Part shown: in pieces, positions 1-9,080 of the stretch
How positions within the stretch are numbered: the stretch's first letter is position 1
Layout: every line of letters starts with the position of its first letter
Notes under the pieces: model-generated
What the model saw: only the letters and a program-made list of their open reading frames with translations
The model's database searches: none
What the model was told of the DNA's origin: nothing
Program-made: the position numbers and the translations under genes
Assembly: GCA_964450955.1 (NCBI GenBank)
Contig: CAYVFI010000006.1
Coordinates: forward strand, 62,001 to 126,000
Length of the DNA stretch: 64,000 bases
Reading direction: 5' to 3'
Source of the DNA: CAYNWT01 sp964450955
GTDB taxonomy: Bacteria > Planctomycetota > Planctomycetia > Planctomycetales > Planctomycetaceae

Positions 1-98
1 GGAAAAGGATCGGGAAGCCGGGTGGACGGTGACTGAGTCTGGATTGGTCACGCTTCCGACCAACGCTCAGTGGCCGACTTAACCACGGGGGCTCGAGG

Positions 99-198
99 NN
101 NNNNNNNNNNNNNNNNNNNNNNNNNNNNNNNNNNNNNNNNNNNNNNNNNNNNNNNNNNNNNNNNNNNNNNNNNNNNNNNNNNNNNNNNNNNNNNNNNN
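99..198. other. Assembly gap (100 N)
   Basis: A run of exactly 100 N separates the first 98 bases from the rest. It directly abuts a heptamer tandem repeat, so the assembly probably broke in that repeat and the true length is unknown. The 98 bases before it are too short to assign; one frame stays open to a TGA at 34-36. Confidence 0.95.
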
Positions 199-260
199 GT
201 GAAGGGTGAAGGGTGAAGGGTGAAGGGTGAAGGGTGAAGGGTGAAGGGTGAAGGGTGAAG
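199..260. repeat. Heptamer tandem repeat (GTGAAGG)n
   Basis: Eight perfect tandem copies of the 7-mer GTGAAGG run from 199 to 254, followed by a partial copy. The array starts at the assembly gap, so the copy number is a minimum. No reading frame uses it convincingly. A second array of short repeats lies at 61123-61228. Confidence 0.95.
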
Positions 261-337
261 TTGCCGTCGGCGTCAGTGCTGGTGTCGCGCTTCGTTTGTG
301 GGATCGCGCCCATGCATCGCGTTCGCGCGTGGCGCAT

Positions 338-421
338 AAAAAAAGCCACCTGAGAGATTCCTGCCAAGAGACCTCGGGGCGTTCATCCGAGGTATCCCAA
401 TAGGCTTCAATCTCAGGCGGC
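338..421 (-). terminator. Terminator-like hairpin with T7 tail (orphan, distal)
   Basis: Read on the minus strand, an 11-bp stem with one mismatch (411-421 with 345-355) is followed by seven T (344-338) and then ATGCGC. Inside it sits a second perfect 7-bp stem, ACCTCGG (371-377) with CCGAGGT (387-393). The layout is that of an intrinsic terminator. No convincing protein gene lies upstream on the minus strand, so the transcript it ends is unknown. Confidence 0.5.
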
Positions 422-630
422 GAAGTCGAAGTATAGACGTTGTTCGCGCTGTTGTCATTGAGGATGCAGGCAGACCTGGACTCAGAATCTGACGTTTTTA
501 CATGGTCTTAGTTTGTTTGTACCAGGCGTGCGTATGTGCGAGTGCATACAGAATGCTGTTGTGTTTGTTCGCCGTTGTGTCCACCCGGTGCGTTTTCATG
601 CACGGTCCTGCCCGGTTGCGCAGCGCGCAT

Positions 631-686
631 AAAAAAACCCGGAAGCAGCGAGTCCCAGGGGGGCGGAGGACTCAAGCGGCTTCCGG
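631..686 (-). terminator. Terminator-like hairpin with T7 tail (orphan, proximal)
   Basis: On the minus strand an 8-bp GC-rich stem, CCGGAAGC (639-646) with GCTTCCGG (679-686), holds an inner 6-bp stem GAGTCC (650-655) with GGACTC (668-673). Seven T follow (637-631), then ATGCGC, as in the hairpin at 338-421. It looks like a strong intrinsic terminator. The only annotated gene to its right, at 917, runs the other way. Confidence 0.55.
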
Positions 687-916
687 GGGGCGATTTGGTG
701 TTCTCTTGTGGCTGGCAGACAAAAGCCAGAAATTTCGCTGTCAGTGAGTTGTGTTTCGTTTCGCGTCACCGACCGTATTGGCGTGATGCAGGAACATATG
801 AGGATCCGGAAAACGGGTCAACATGAATTCGTCCGCCACGTGTTGTTGGTCGAATTGATGTAAGATGCGGCTCTGCAATGGGTTGCAGTCAGCGTTTTTT
901 TTCGAACTGAGCGAAC

Positions 917-2086
917 ATGCCAGAACTGCCGAAACGAAGAAAGAAAAAAACTGGTTCTCGGCCAAAGGTGCCAGTGCCACGGACTCGGAAGCAACCGGAC
1001 GCTCAGCCGATATTAGGTGGACCGGGCGGGTTAGGTATTCGGTCGCCACGCATTCCGCAGAAAGCACTGGCTGTGATTTGTCGTTCGCTGGCGACGATGT
1101 TGCATTCGGGATTGGATATTCAAAACTCAATCCGGATGACGGCGGACAAATTGTCTGAGCCGCGAGCCAAAGCGGGGATGCTTGAGGTTCAGAACGCGAT
1201 CAAGAGTCGTGGCGAGATTGCTGAGTCCATGCGGGAACAGGGAAAGCGGTTTCCTAATCTGATGACTGACCTGGTTCAGGTAGGAGAACATACGGGTTCA
1301 TTGCCCGAAGTTTTCAAGAGTCTGGCTAAGCACTACGAGACCAACGTTCGGCTGAAGCGGCAGTTCATTGGCGCCATTATTTGGCCCGTGTTTCAGATGG
1401 TGGCGGCCATCCTTGTGATTGGGTTGTTGATTTATGTGTTGGGGAGTCTGCAGGGACCGCCGGACCAGAAGAACTCGTTGCGGTTCGACATCTTCGGGCT
1501 GTCCGGTACGCGCGGCATGGTTACGTGGTTCGTGTCCACGTTTGGAACCATTGGCATAATCTTCGTCGGCTACAAGCTGATCATGCGGAACCTTGCGGGG
1601 CGGCAGTTTCTGGACCCGTTGTTGATGAAGATTCCTGTGGTCGGCAAGTGCATGCGGTCGTTTGCGATTGCCAGGTTCTCGTGGGCGTTTGCACTGACCC
1701 AGCAGTCCGGCATGCCGATTAAGCCCAGTATTCACCAGAGCATCAGAGCGACCGACAATGGTGCCTTCATTGTTTGCGAAGACCTGGTTTGGCAACGTTT
1801 GAGTGAAGGCGAAACGCTGACAGATTCGCTGGATTGCACGAACCTGTTTCCACCGGAGTTCGTGCAGACAGTCCATGTCGCTGAAACATCCGGTACGGTT
1901 CCTGAAGCTCTGGATCGGCTTAGCCCGCAGTTTGAAGAGGAGGCTCAACGCAACCTTCAAGCGTTGACGGCAGCTGCCGGTTGGGGTGTGTGGGCACTGG
2001 TGGCGGTATTTGTCGTGTATCTGATTTTCACCATCGCTCTGCAATATGTGGGGATGATTAACGACGCGGCGAGTGGGAATTTTTGA
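917..2086 (+). CDS. Type II secretion / type IV pilus inner-membrane platform protein (GspF/PilC-like)
   Basis: The 389-residue protein matches the GspF/PilC family, inner-membrane platforms that couple the assembly ATPase to pseudopilus or pilus extension. Two T2SSF-type helical domains are seen at about 50-150 and 235-345. Hydrophobic segments lie at about 152-178, 204-222 and 356-378. The first 45 residues are very basic and Pro-rich and look like a disordered cytoplasmic tail. GEHTGSLPEVF (123-133) and its repeat AETSGTVPEAL (322-332) are the internal duplication typical of the family. No other secretion gene is next to it, so the machine it serves cannot be told from here. It lies 55 bases before tgt and may be cotranscribed. 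Confidence 0.85.
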   Translation: MPELPKRRKKKTGSRPKVPVPRTRKQPDAQPILGGPGGLGIRSPRIPQKALAVICRSLATMLHSGLDIQNSIRMTADKLSEPRAKAGMLEVQNAIKSRGEIAESMREQGKRFPNLMTDLVQVGEHTGSLPEVFKSLAKHYETNVRLKRQFIGAIIWPVFQMVAAILVIGLLIYVLGSLQGPPDQKNSLRFDIFGLSGTRGMVTWFVSTFGTIGIIFVGYKLIMRNLAGRQFLDPLLMKIPVVGKCMRSFAIARFSWAFALTQQSGMPIKPSIHQSIRATDNGAFIVCEDLVWQRLSEGETLTDSLDCTNLFPPEFVQTVHVAETSGTVPEALDRLSPQFEEEAQRNLQALTAAAGWGVWALVAVFVVYLIFTIALQYVGMINDAASGNF

Positions 2087-2141
2087 AAGGGGAAGGTAGA
2101 AGACCAAAGTCGAAGTTCCTTTCCTTTGCTTGTTCCACTTC

Positions 2142-3260
2142 ATGCCACACTTTGAATTCAACCTGCAGCACACCGACACCAACAGCTCCGCGCGTGCGGG
2201 TGAGTGGAAGACTCCACATGGAACAGTGCAGACGCCGGCGTTCATGCCGGTGGGGACCTTAGGGACTGTTAAGGGGCTTACGCCTGATCAAATCAAGGCC
2301 ACCGGTGCCAAAAAGGTTCTGGCGAACACGTACCACCTGGCGTTGCGGCCGGGCGCGGAGATTGTTCAGGAACTGGGCGGGCTGCACGAGTTCATGAATT
2401 GGGACGGGCCGATTCTGACGGACAGCGGCGGCTTTCAGGTGTTTAGCCTGGCCAAGATGAGCAAGATGACCGACCACGCGGTCACTTTTCGTTCGCACAT
2501 TGACGGCAGTGTTTTTGAACTGAGTCCTGAGCGGGCGATGGAGATTCAAAACCAGCTTGGTGCGGATGTCATCATGTGCCTTGATGAATGTCCGCCGCAT
2601 GATGCGGTTCGAGAGAAAATGCTGGCTGCGGTCGATCGCACGACGGCGTGGGCGACGCGTTGCCGTGATGCTCATACAGCGGACCAACAGGCTTTATTTG
2701 GCATCGTGCAGGGAGGGACCAGCGAGGAGTTCCGATCGCGTTCGGCCGAGGGCTTGCTGCCTTTGGATTTTCCGGGCTACGCGATTGGGGGGCTGAGTGT
2801 CGGCGAAGAGCCCAAAGAGATGTACTCAACGCTGGATTTCACGACTCCAATGCTTCCTGAGACCAAGCCGCGGTACTTGATGGGAGTTGGAACCCCGCAG
2901 GATCTGGTTCAGGGCATCCTGAGAGGCGTGGATTTGTTTGACTGTGTGATGCCGACTCGGAATGGGCGGAACGCGATGGCATTTACCAGCAGCGGGCGGG
3001 TTAAGATGCGAAACGCCGTGCACCAGCGTGATTCGGGGCCACTGGATCCGGAGTGTGATTGTGTGGCGTGCAGTTCCTTTAGCCGAGCTTACCTAAGGCA
3101 CCTGTTTGTCGCGAAAGAGATGCTGGGTGGCATTTTGTTGTCGCTGCACAACATTACTTTCTATCAGCGAGTAGTCCGAGAATTGAGGGTCGCCATCCTT
3201 GAGAATCGGGCTGCTGAGTTCCGTGACACTCAGCTTGCTCGCTGGGGCGTCGAGGTCTAG
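2142..3260 (+). CDS. tgt: tRNA-guanine transglycosylase (queuine/preQ1 insertion)
   Basis: Tgt exchanges guanine 34 of Asn, Asp, His and Tyr tRNAs for preQ1 in queuosine synthesis. The 372-residue length is normal for bacterial Tgt. Visible signatures are the DSGGFQVFS catalytic aspartate motif, the second aspartate region FDCVMPTRNGR, and a C-terminal zinc site with Cys-x-Cys-x2-Cys (CDCVAC) and a later His in LLSLHN. I chose the ATG at 2142 over an in-frame TTG at 2130 because MPHFEF matches the usual start of the family. The order tgt-yajC-secD is conserved in many bacteria, which supports this and the next two calls. Confidence 0.97.
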   Translation: MPHFEFNLQHTDTNSSARAGEWKTPHGTVQTPAFMPVGTLGTVKGLTPDQIKATGAKKVLANTYHLALRPGAEIVQELGGLHEFMNWDGPILTDSGGFQVFSLAKMSKMTDHAVTFRSHIDGSVFELSPERAMEIQNQLGADVIMCLDECPPHDAVREKMLAAVDRTTAWATRCRDAHTADQQALFGIVQGGTSEEFRSRSAEGLLPLDFPGYAIGGLSVGEEPKEMYSTLDFTTPMLPETKPRYLMGVGTPQDLVQGILRGVDLFDCVMPTRNGRNAMAFTSSGRVKMRNAVHQRDSGPLDPECDCVACSSFSRAYLRHLFVAKEMLGGILLSLHNITFYQRVVRELRVAILENRAAEFRDTQLARWGVEV

Positions 3261-3423
3261 TATACGGGCTTGACGGAAGTGCGGATCTCGTTTGAAGTTC
3301 CGCCGGAACGGGGCACCCGTTCGAAGAGATTGATCCCTGCTGGTTGCCGCTCGAACGAGACGCCGGGCCGAAGGTGCAGGGCGGGATTTCCCGACCAAAC
3401 AGCGTTCGACTGCGGTACCGACG

Positions 3424-3765
3424 ATGATTGACTTGAATTTGTGCTTGTTGCTGGCGGAAGAAGAACTTCCGCCCGGAGCTGCGTTCATGCAGTTCGTGCC
3501 CATTATTGTTGTGGGTGTGCTGGGGTACCTGCTGTTTATGCGGCCAATGGCCACCGAGCGTAAGAAACAGCAAGAGACATTGAGTGCTTTGAAGAAAAAC
3601 GACCGGATCATCACGATCGGCGGCATCATCGGTACCGTCGCTGATCCATCGGCCGATGGTGACCTGATCACAATCAAAGTGGATGACGGAACACGAATGA
3701 AGTTCCGTAAGTCTGCGATCCAGGGGCTTTACGAACCCCCGAAGGATGCGGACAAGAAAAGTTAG
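3424..3765 (+). CDS. yajC: Sec translocon accessory subunit YajC
   Basis: A 113-residue YajC, a small inner-membrane partner of SecDF in the Sec holotranslocon. One membrane helix is visible at about residues 21-40 (QFVPIIVVGVLGYLLF), followed by RPMATERKKQQETLSALKKNDRIITIGGI, the family core with its KxGDxVxTxGGI-like motif. The N-terminus is short and acidic before the helix. It sits between tgt and secDF, as in many genomes, with 163 bases to tgt and 57 to secDF. Confidence 0.95.
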   Translation: MIDLNLCLLLAEEELPPGAAFMQFVPIIVVGVLGYLLFMRPMATERKKQQETLSALKKNDRIITIGGIIGTVADPSADGDLITIKVDDGTRMKFRKSAIQGLYEPPKDADKKS

Positions 3766-3822
3766 AAGCATGACGCCGACGGCCATGCCGTCGTGGAATT
3801 GAATACAGACCAGGGACTAGCG

Positions 3823-6800
3823 ATGAACATTTTTCAGTTCGCGTGGATTCAAACACTCGAAAACGCCGGTAAGGCCGCTGAGGTTGCCGTTGATGCAGCC
3901 AGCAAGGCCGTTGAAGCGGGCGATGCGGCTCCGACAGGTAGCGTAGTTCCGAAGTTGCTCTTCGTGCTCGCCGTCTTGATCGTGCCATTCGTGCTTGGGC
4001 ACTTGTTGGCATCGGTGCTGAAGCTCAAAGACGACGGCATGCGAATCAGCACGTGTCTGTTCGCTTTGTTTGCCAGCGTTGCCCCGTTTGTGTGGCACGC
4101 TTTTGAGGGAACCGAATTCAACGACATCGTGCGTCGTGGTATCGACCTGGCAGGCGGAACCAACATGGTGTTCCAGATCGACGACAAGACTGAAAAGGAT
4201 GTTACAGCACAGGCCATGGACCAAATGGTCGCGGCCGTGAGTCGTCGAATTAATTTGTCTGGTACCGAAGAAATCACAGTTCGTCAGGTCGGATCTGACC
4301 GGATTGAAATCATTGTTCCGGGTGCTGATCCGGGAGCAGTTGCGGACCTGAAGAAGAAGATTACCAAGCTTGGTAGTCTCGAGTTTGGACTGCTGGCTAA
4401 CTACACCGACCATTCGGCCGTGATTGCAGAAGCTTTAAAGCTTCGCGATGAGGACAAGAAGTACGTCGATGCCAGTGGAACTACTGTGGCTGTCTGGCGA
4501 GGTTTGGGCGAAGCCAACGGTGAATCCAAGGACATTGGCGGTGGCCGAGACGACGCCAGCCGCGAGGTCGCAGGAGAAAATCCCGGTGAGACGGTTCGGG
4601 AGTATCTGGTGATGCAGGCACCCGAAACCAAGCGAATCACTGGTAAGTATCTTAACCGAGCCTACGGAACGGTTGATGGTTCTGGCCGACCTGCTGTGGG
4701 ATTTGTGTTCGATTCGACCGGCTCTCACTTCTTCGGGCAGATGACTCGAGCCAACCGGCCGCGTGCTGATGGTTCGAACCGGCGACTCGCCATTTTGCTG
4801 GACAACAAGATTCACTCAGCACCGTCAATTGACGAACCGATCGACGGCAACGGAATCATCCGCGGTACGTTTACGCAGGCTGAGATCCGCGAACTGACTT
4901 CGGTTCTGAATGCGGGTGCGTTGGAACTGCCAATCAAGCCGGATCCGATTAACGAGATGACAATTAGCCCGTTGCTGGGCGCTGACGTTCAGGAAAAAGG
5001 CATGACAGCGATCGCGGTCGCTTCAATCGCCGTTGTCATCTTTATGTTGCTGTACTACCGCTTTGCTGGTTTCGTGGCCGTGTTGTGTTTGGCTCTGAAC
5101 CTGCTGTTGGTGCTTGGGTGCATGGTGGCGATTCAGGCAACCTTCACATTGCCGGGTATCGCGGGGCTGGTGTTAACCATCGGTATGGCGGTGGACGCGA
5201 ACGTCTTGATCTTTGAACGAATACGTGAAGAACAGGCGCGTGGTTCCAGCCTTCGGATGGCGATTCAAAACGGCTTCGGTCGTGCGTTCACAACAATTGT
5301 CGACGCGAACGTGACGACACTGATTACGGCCGCCATTCTGTTCATGATTGGTACTGACCAAGTGAAAGGTTTTGCCGTCACGCTGATCATCGGAATCCTG
5401 ATGAGTATGTTTACGGCACTGTACTTTGGTCGTCTGCTGTTTGATTTGTTCGAACGCAAACGCTGGATCAAGACTCTGAAGATGACCAGTATCGTTGGCG
5501 AGACCAGCTGGGACTTCATCGGCAAGCGTGGCGTTGCTGCGATCTTCTCAGCGATTGTCATTGGTGTCGGACTTTTCGCGTTCATTACCCGCGGTACTGA
5601 CAATTACGACATTGACTTTACCGGCGGAACAATGGTGACGTTCCAGACTGTTGACGCTCATGAGATTGACGAAATTCGCGCGGCTTTGATTCAGGAAGAT
5701 GACGGGAGGCGGGCCTTCCAGCCGGACATTACCGTTGAGGGGCTGACTTTGGTGACGGGCTCTGACGCAAAAGCAACAAACAATTACTTCCGCCTTCGGA
5801 CCCGTGATCGCGACGAAACCACTGGTGAAGTCGACTCAAAAGATGGTGAACGCATTCAGGATCGATTGAACAATGCGTTAACGGCCGCGGGAATCGAGTT
5901 GCTGCGGATCACGATGGAAAGCGATACGCCGGCTTTGGTCAGCGCTGAAGCAGGCGACGATACTGTCGATCCAACAGTTGGCGGCTTCAAGACGGCTATG
6001 AGCTTCAGTTCAGAAATTTCAGCCGTCACGGCACTGGATAATTTCACAGAAGCTCTCGAACGCGTTGCCCCCAAAGTCTACACCGACAACAAAGAGAATT
6101 TGATCGAAATCGTTGGTACAGAAGGCTCTGGAATGGAGGCTGCACTGAACAGCGTTCGCAAGTTCTCGAAGGTCGAACTGACGACATATCCTCAGATTGA
6201 TGAAGAAGATCTGAAGCAGGCTTTAAGTTCAATGCAGAGTACGATGGCGACTCAGCCACACTTTGATGAAGTCAACAGTTTTGCCAGCTCTGTGGCGGGT
6301 GAGATGAAGCAGTCAGCGTTGGTTGCCATCATCGTCAGTCTTATCGCGATCGTGGCCTACATTTGGTTCCGGTTCCAGCGGATCACCTTCGGTCTTGCCG
6401 CGGTTGCTGCGTTGGTTCACGACGTGCTTGTCGTTCTGGGAATGGTTGCTTTGTGTTCGTACCTCAGTGGGACCGGCTTCGGTAAACTTCTGCTGTTGAA
6501 CGATTTCAAAATTAACCTGCCAATGATTGCGGCCTTCCTGACGATTGTTGGTTATTCGTTGAACGACACGATTGTTGTGTTCGACCGTATCCGGGAAGTC
6601 CGCGGCAAGAACCCGGCTTTGACACCAGAGATGGTTAATCGATCACTGAACCAGACTCTGTCCAGAACCTTGCTAACATCGCTGACGACCTTCATCGTGG
6701 TGGCGATTTTGTATGCCATCGGCGGTTCAGGGATCCACGGATTCGCGTTCTGTCTGGTTATGGGCGTGATTGTTGGTACCTACAGCTCGATCTTCGTAGC

Positions 6801-6891
6801 GAGCCCGGTTTTGCTGTGGCTGATGAACCGCGATAAAGCCGGTTCAACGAAGGCTGTCTCAGAATCACGCGAGAAGATGGCAACTGCATAG
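3823..6891 (+). CDS. secDF: Fused protein-export protein SecD-SecF
   Basis: The protein of about 1022 residues joins SecD and SecF, proton-driven membrane proteins that help pull secreted proteins through SecYEG. The SecD half has the first periplasmic domain motif GIDLAGGTNMVFQ and the membrane motif DANVLIFERIREE. The SecF half starts around IDFTGGTMVTFQT and has SLNDTIVVFDRIRE. Each half carries the expected set of about six helices. A long insert lies in the SecD periplasmic loop around residues 190-290. An in-frame GTG at 3793 exists, but the ATG at 3823 follows a plausible CAGGGA ribosome site. A perfect hairpin follows the gene at 6931-6962. Confidence 0.95.
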   Translation: MNIFQFAWIQTLENAGKAAEVAVDAASKAVEAGDAAPTGSVVPKLLFVLAVLIVPFVLGHLLASVLKLKDDGMRISTCLFALFASVAPFVWHAFEGTEFNDIVRRGIDLAGGTNMVFQIDDKTEKDVTAQAMDQMVAAVSRRINLSGTEEITVRQVGSDRIEIIVPGADPGAVADLKKKITKLGSLEFGLLANYTDHSAVIAEALKLRDEDKKYVDASGTTVAVWRGLGEANGESKDIGGGRDDASREVAGENPGETVREYLVMQAPETKRITGKYLNRAYGTVDGSGRPAVGFVFDSTGSHFFGQMTRANRPRADGSNRRLAILLDNKIHSAPSIDEPIDGNGIIRGTFTQAEIRELTSVLNAGALELPIKPDPINEMTISPLLGADVQEKGMTAIAVASIAVVIFMLLYYRFAGFVAVLCLALNLLLVLGCMVAIQATFTLPGIAGLVLTIGMAVDANVLIFERIREEQARGSSLRMAIQNGFGRAFTTIVDANVTTLITAAILFMIGTDQVKGFAVTLIIGILMSMFTALYFGRLLFDLFERKRWIKTLKMTSIVGETSWDFIGKRGVAAIFSAIVIGVGLFAFITRGTDNYDIDFTGGTMVTFQTVDAHEIDEIRAALIQEDDGRRAFQPDITVEGLTLVTGSDAKATNNYFRLRTRDRDETTGEVDSKDGERIQDRLNNALTAAGIELLRITMESDTPALVSAEAGDDTVDPTVGGFKTAMSFSSEISAVTALDNFTEALERVAPKVYTDNKENLIEIVGTEGSGMEAALNSVRKFSKVELTTYPQIDEEDLKQALSSMQSTMATQPHFDEVNSFASSVAGEMKQSALVAIIVSLIAIVAYIWFRFQRITFGLAAVAALVHDVLVVLGMVALCSYLSGTGFGKLLLLNDFKINLPMIAAFLTIVGYSLNDTIVVFDRIREVRGKNPALTPEMVNRSLNQTLSRTLLTSLTTFIVVAILYAIGGSGIHGFAFCLVMGVIVGTYSSIFVASPVLLWLMNRDKAGSTKAVSESREKMATA

Positions 6892-6930
6892 CGAACGCGC
6901 TGTCGCCTGCAGTTAGCTGGTTTCAAAAAG

Positions 6931-6962
6931 AAAGGCCGGTTCAGGAAACTGAACCGGCCTTT
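6931..6962. terminator. Bidirectional intrinsic terminator between secDF and the PEP-CTERM gene
   Basis: A perfect 14-bp inverted repeat, AAAGGCCGGTTCAG (6931-6944) with CTGAACCGGCCTTT (6949-6962), closes a GAAA tetraloop. It lies 39 bases after the secDF stop and 26 before the end of the convergent minus-strand gene, so it can serve both. Confidence 0.88.
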
Positions 6963-6988
6963 CGTGCTTTGTCGTGTCTTTAATTTGA

Positions 6989-7648
6989 TTACTTCGCTGC
7001 GACCGCTCGTCTTCGGCGGCGAATGGTCAGGCCACCGATACAGAAACTGCACAGAAGGAATGATGTTGGTTCAGGAATCGACGTGGCATCAAAAGTGATT
7101 GATGAAATTCCATCGACAGATCCGGCGGCGAATGGGGCACCGCTGGCGCGAACGCTTAGGCGATTACCCTGAAGTCGATCGATCGCGGTGGGGCCGGCCA
7201 GACCGTTGTCCAGTATCTCAACGCGGACGTTGTCGGTGACGGCAACGAAATGGGGGTTAGCGGCAAACAGGTTGGAGTCCGCAACGCCGTGCCCGATTTC
7301 AGTGAATTGAAAAGAAGCAAGTCCCGACATGGTTCCCGCGGAGGGAGTCAATGTGAACTCAAAATCGATGGTCTCACCATCGTTGACCGCTGAGTCGACG
7401 ATGCCCAGACCTGTTGAGTTAAGAGTGATGGCTCCGGAGCCGCTAATGTTGACGACCAGTTCGAAGTCATCAAGTTCTCCGGTTTGCGTGTTCTGCACCT
7501 GCACTGTGTCGGTGTAGATCGCGGCGGCCGTTCCGATGCCGGTGAACTTCGACGCATTCGCGCTGTCGAGATCGACTCTCAGCACGCCCGCGCTCGCTGC
7601 CGTGGAAAGGCTTAGTAGGATGAATGACGCCCAACGGTACATTTGCAT
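6989..7648 (-). CDS. Secreted PEP-CTERM sorting-domain protein
   Basis: The protein of 219 residues starts with a clear signal peptide (MYRWASFILLSLSTAASAG) and ends with a PEP-CTERM anchor: IPEPTS, a hydrophobic stretch FLLCSFCIGGL, and an Arg cluster RRRRR. Such proteins are sorted and cleaved by exosortase at the cell envelope. The middle (residues 20-185) is a beta-rich extracellular domain of unknown role. The ATG at 7648 was chosen because it directly precedes the signal peptide and follows AGGTG at good spacing; the frame is open further upstream but does not look coding. The gene is convergent with secDF. Confidence 0.85.
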   Translation of the reverse strand: MQMYRWASFILLSLSTAASAGVLRVDLDSANASKFTGIGTAAAIYTDTVQVQNTQTGELDDFELVVNISGSGAITLNSTGLGIVDSAVNDGETIDFEFTLTPSAGTMSGLASFQFTEIGHGVADSNLFAANPHFVAVTDNVRVEILDNGLAGPTAIDRLQGNRLSVRASGAPFAAGSVDGISSITFDATSIPEPTSFLLCSFCIGGLTIRRRRRAVAAK

Positions 7649-7886
7649 GATTTTCACCTGTGATTTCTGACCCGACATGCAGAACCTAGGTTGCCGATTT
7701 GCCACAGATTGTCGCAAACTCCCAACAAACGCGGAGTCTGTGGAGGTCCACAGTGAGGCTGGTGCGCGTCGCTCCGGTTGTGATGTTTGAACCGCTGGTG
7801 GATTCTTCTGAATATGCAGTGATCCAGCCGTCATGGTTCTGCGTTCTGGTTTGCTCAGGCATTCCCAGACTGACAGCGGCACAGGC

Positions 7887-9059
7887 ATGATTCCAACCGG
7901 TACTGATGCTCCCCTTTACCACCGTCCCTATGTGACTGTGGGTTTGATTGTGGCCAACATCGGGGCCTTCGTGCTGGCGGGAATCTACGGCAACGCCGTC
8001 GGGTGGGACGGATTCTATCTGTCGTATGGCGAGGGTTGGCAGCCAGTCCAATGGCTGACATACAACTTCGTGCACTTCAGCGCGGGTCATCTGATAGGGA
8101 ACATGATTTTCCTGTGGGTGTTTGGGATGGTCGTTGAGGGCAAAGTTGGGTCCCGCAACTTTCTGTTGCTGTACCTCGGCTGTGGCATGCTTGGGGGATT
8201 GGTGATTCAGACCTGCATGCTGGGCTATTCCGGAGGTGCAGTCGGAGCTGGCGGCGCGTCTTTGGTGATTTTTGGCCTGATTAGTATTTGCATTCTCTGG
8301 GCTCCGGAGAACGAAGTATCGATGATTTGGATCGTCTACTTCCACGTCGTTGAGTTCGAGGTTCGCATCTTTGTGCTGGGGCTAATCTACCTCGCGTTAG
8401 AAGTGCTTGGATTCATGACGAGTTCAGCGCGGATGGGTAGTGAGTTGGGGCACTTCATTGGAATGATAATCGGTGCCGGCATCGGCTACTGGATGCTGAA
8501 AACGGATCGAGTTGACTGTGAAGGATGGGACCTTCTCACGATTACTGGTCAGGGTAAACCGCGGGGGACCTTCGTGAGTTCGGTTCGGGATAGCCCGGTC
8601 TACCATGCGAGGTCAGATCGCAAACCGCAGCCGCGGCAAGCGACCGCCGAACCGTCAGGCGATAGGCAGCAGCAATTCGTTGCGACCCTTTCATCTGAGG
8701 TTCTGCCAGCTGCTATAGTGGCCTACCGGCGCTTCGATCGGCATACCCCGGTCCCGAACGATTCTCTGCGTCGCCACGAAGAACAGCTCTGTCGTTTGCT
8801 GATGCGACGGGAGAAACACAAAGAGGCGGCCCAAAGCCTAAGTCTTTTCGTTTCGCGATACCCGACCAACTCAGGTCGTCAGCGGCTGTGCCTGGCAACG
8901 CTTTTGGTTCAGCATCAGGATCGGCCCAAAGCGGCCTTGCGGGCAATAGAACCACTCGACCGCGAAGCCCTTAGCGACAAGCACCAGGCCCTGGTTCGTC
9001 AGTTGGAACGCAAAGCGACTCGAATGATCGAAGCTGGTGTGTTGGAGGTCGCTTCCTGA
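7887..9059 (+). CDS. Rhomboid-family intramembrane serine protease with C-terminal helical-repeat domain
   Basis: Rhomboids cut membrane proteins within the bilayer. Residues 10-205 hold the six-helix core: HLIGNMIFLWVFG in helix 2 (H68, N72), the nucleophile Ser125 in GAS-LVIFGL (the usual Gly after Ser is Leu), and the His189 of HFIGMIIG. After the core comes a soluble tail of about 190 residues, with helical TPR-like stretches in its last 100 (EEQLCRLLMRREKHKEAAQSL). The ATG at 7887 (MIPTGTDAPL) was chosen because it sits just before the first helix; an in-frame ATG at 7833 would add an unlikely leader. The gene is divergent from the PEP-CTERM gene. No substrate can be named. Confidence 0.88.
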   Translation: MIPTGTDAPLYHRPYVTVGLIVANIGAFVLAGIYGNAVGWDGFYLSYGEGWQPVQWLTYNFVHFSAGHLIGNMIFLWVFGMVVEGKVGSRNFLLLYLGCGMLGGLVIQTCMLGYSGGAVGAGGASLVIFGLISICILWAPENEVSMIWIVYFHVVEFEVRIFVLGLIYLALEVLGFMTSSARMGSELGHFIGMIIGAGIGYWMLKTDRVDCEGWDLLTITGQGKPRGTFVSSVRDSPVYHARSDRKPQPRQATAEPSGDRQQQFVATLSSEVLPAAIVAYRRFDRHTPVPNDSLRRHEEQLCRLLMRREKHKEAAQSLSLFVSRYPTNSGRQRLCLATLLVQHQDRPKAALRAIEPLDREALSDKHQALVRQLERKATRMIEAGVLEVAS

Positions 9060-9080
9060 TCGCCACGTCTGGTACGGGGG

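Larger units (their letters stand above)
261..916. other. Long region without a recognisable gene
   Basis: About 650 bases between the heptamer array and the gene at 917. Open frames here (273-458 minus, 502-747 and 536-826 plus, 741-1130 minus) overlap one another, are low in complexity and resemble no family I know. The only structured elements are the two minus-strand hairpins. A small-RNA transcript is possible but not shown. Confidence 0.5.

Noticed and set aside
345..421. Glycine-riboswitch-like string (AATCTCTCAGG on the minus strand)
   Set aside because: The partner strands form a simple terminator stem and the rest of the aptamer core is missing.
502..826. Two overlapping plus-strand frames of 81 and 96 codons
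   Set aside because: They overlap each other in different frames and one spans the hairpin at 631-686. No motif supports either.
1298..2245. 315-codon minus-strand open frame
   Set aside because: It lies opposite the GspF/PilC-like gene, has no family likeness and a composition expected of an antisense shadow.
4771..4780. GGTTCGAACC as a possible tRNA T-arm
   Set aside because: It lies inside the secDF coding sequence and no cloverleaf can be built around it.
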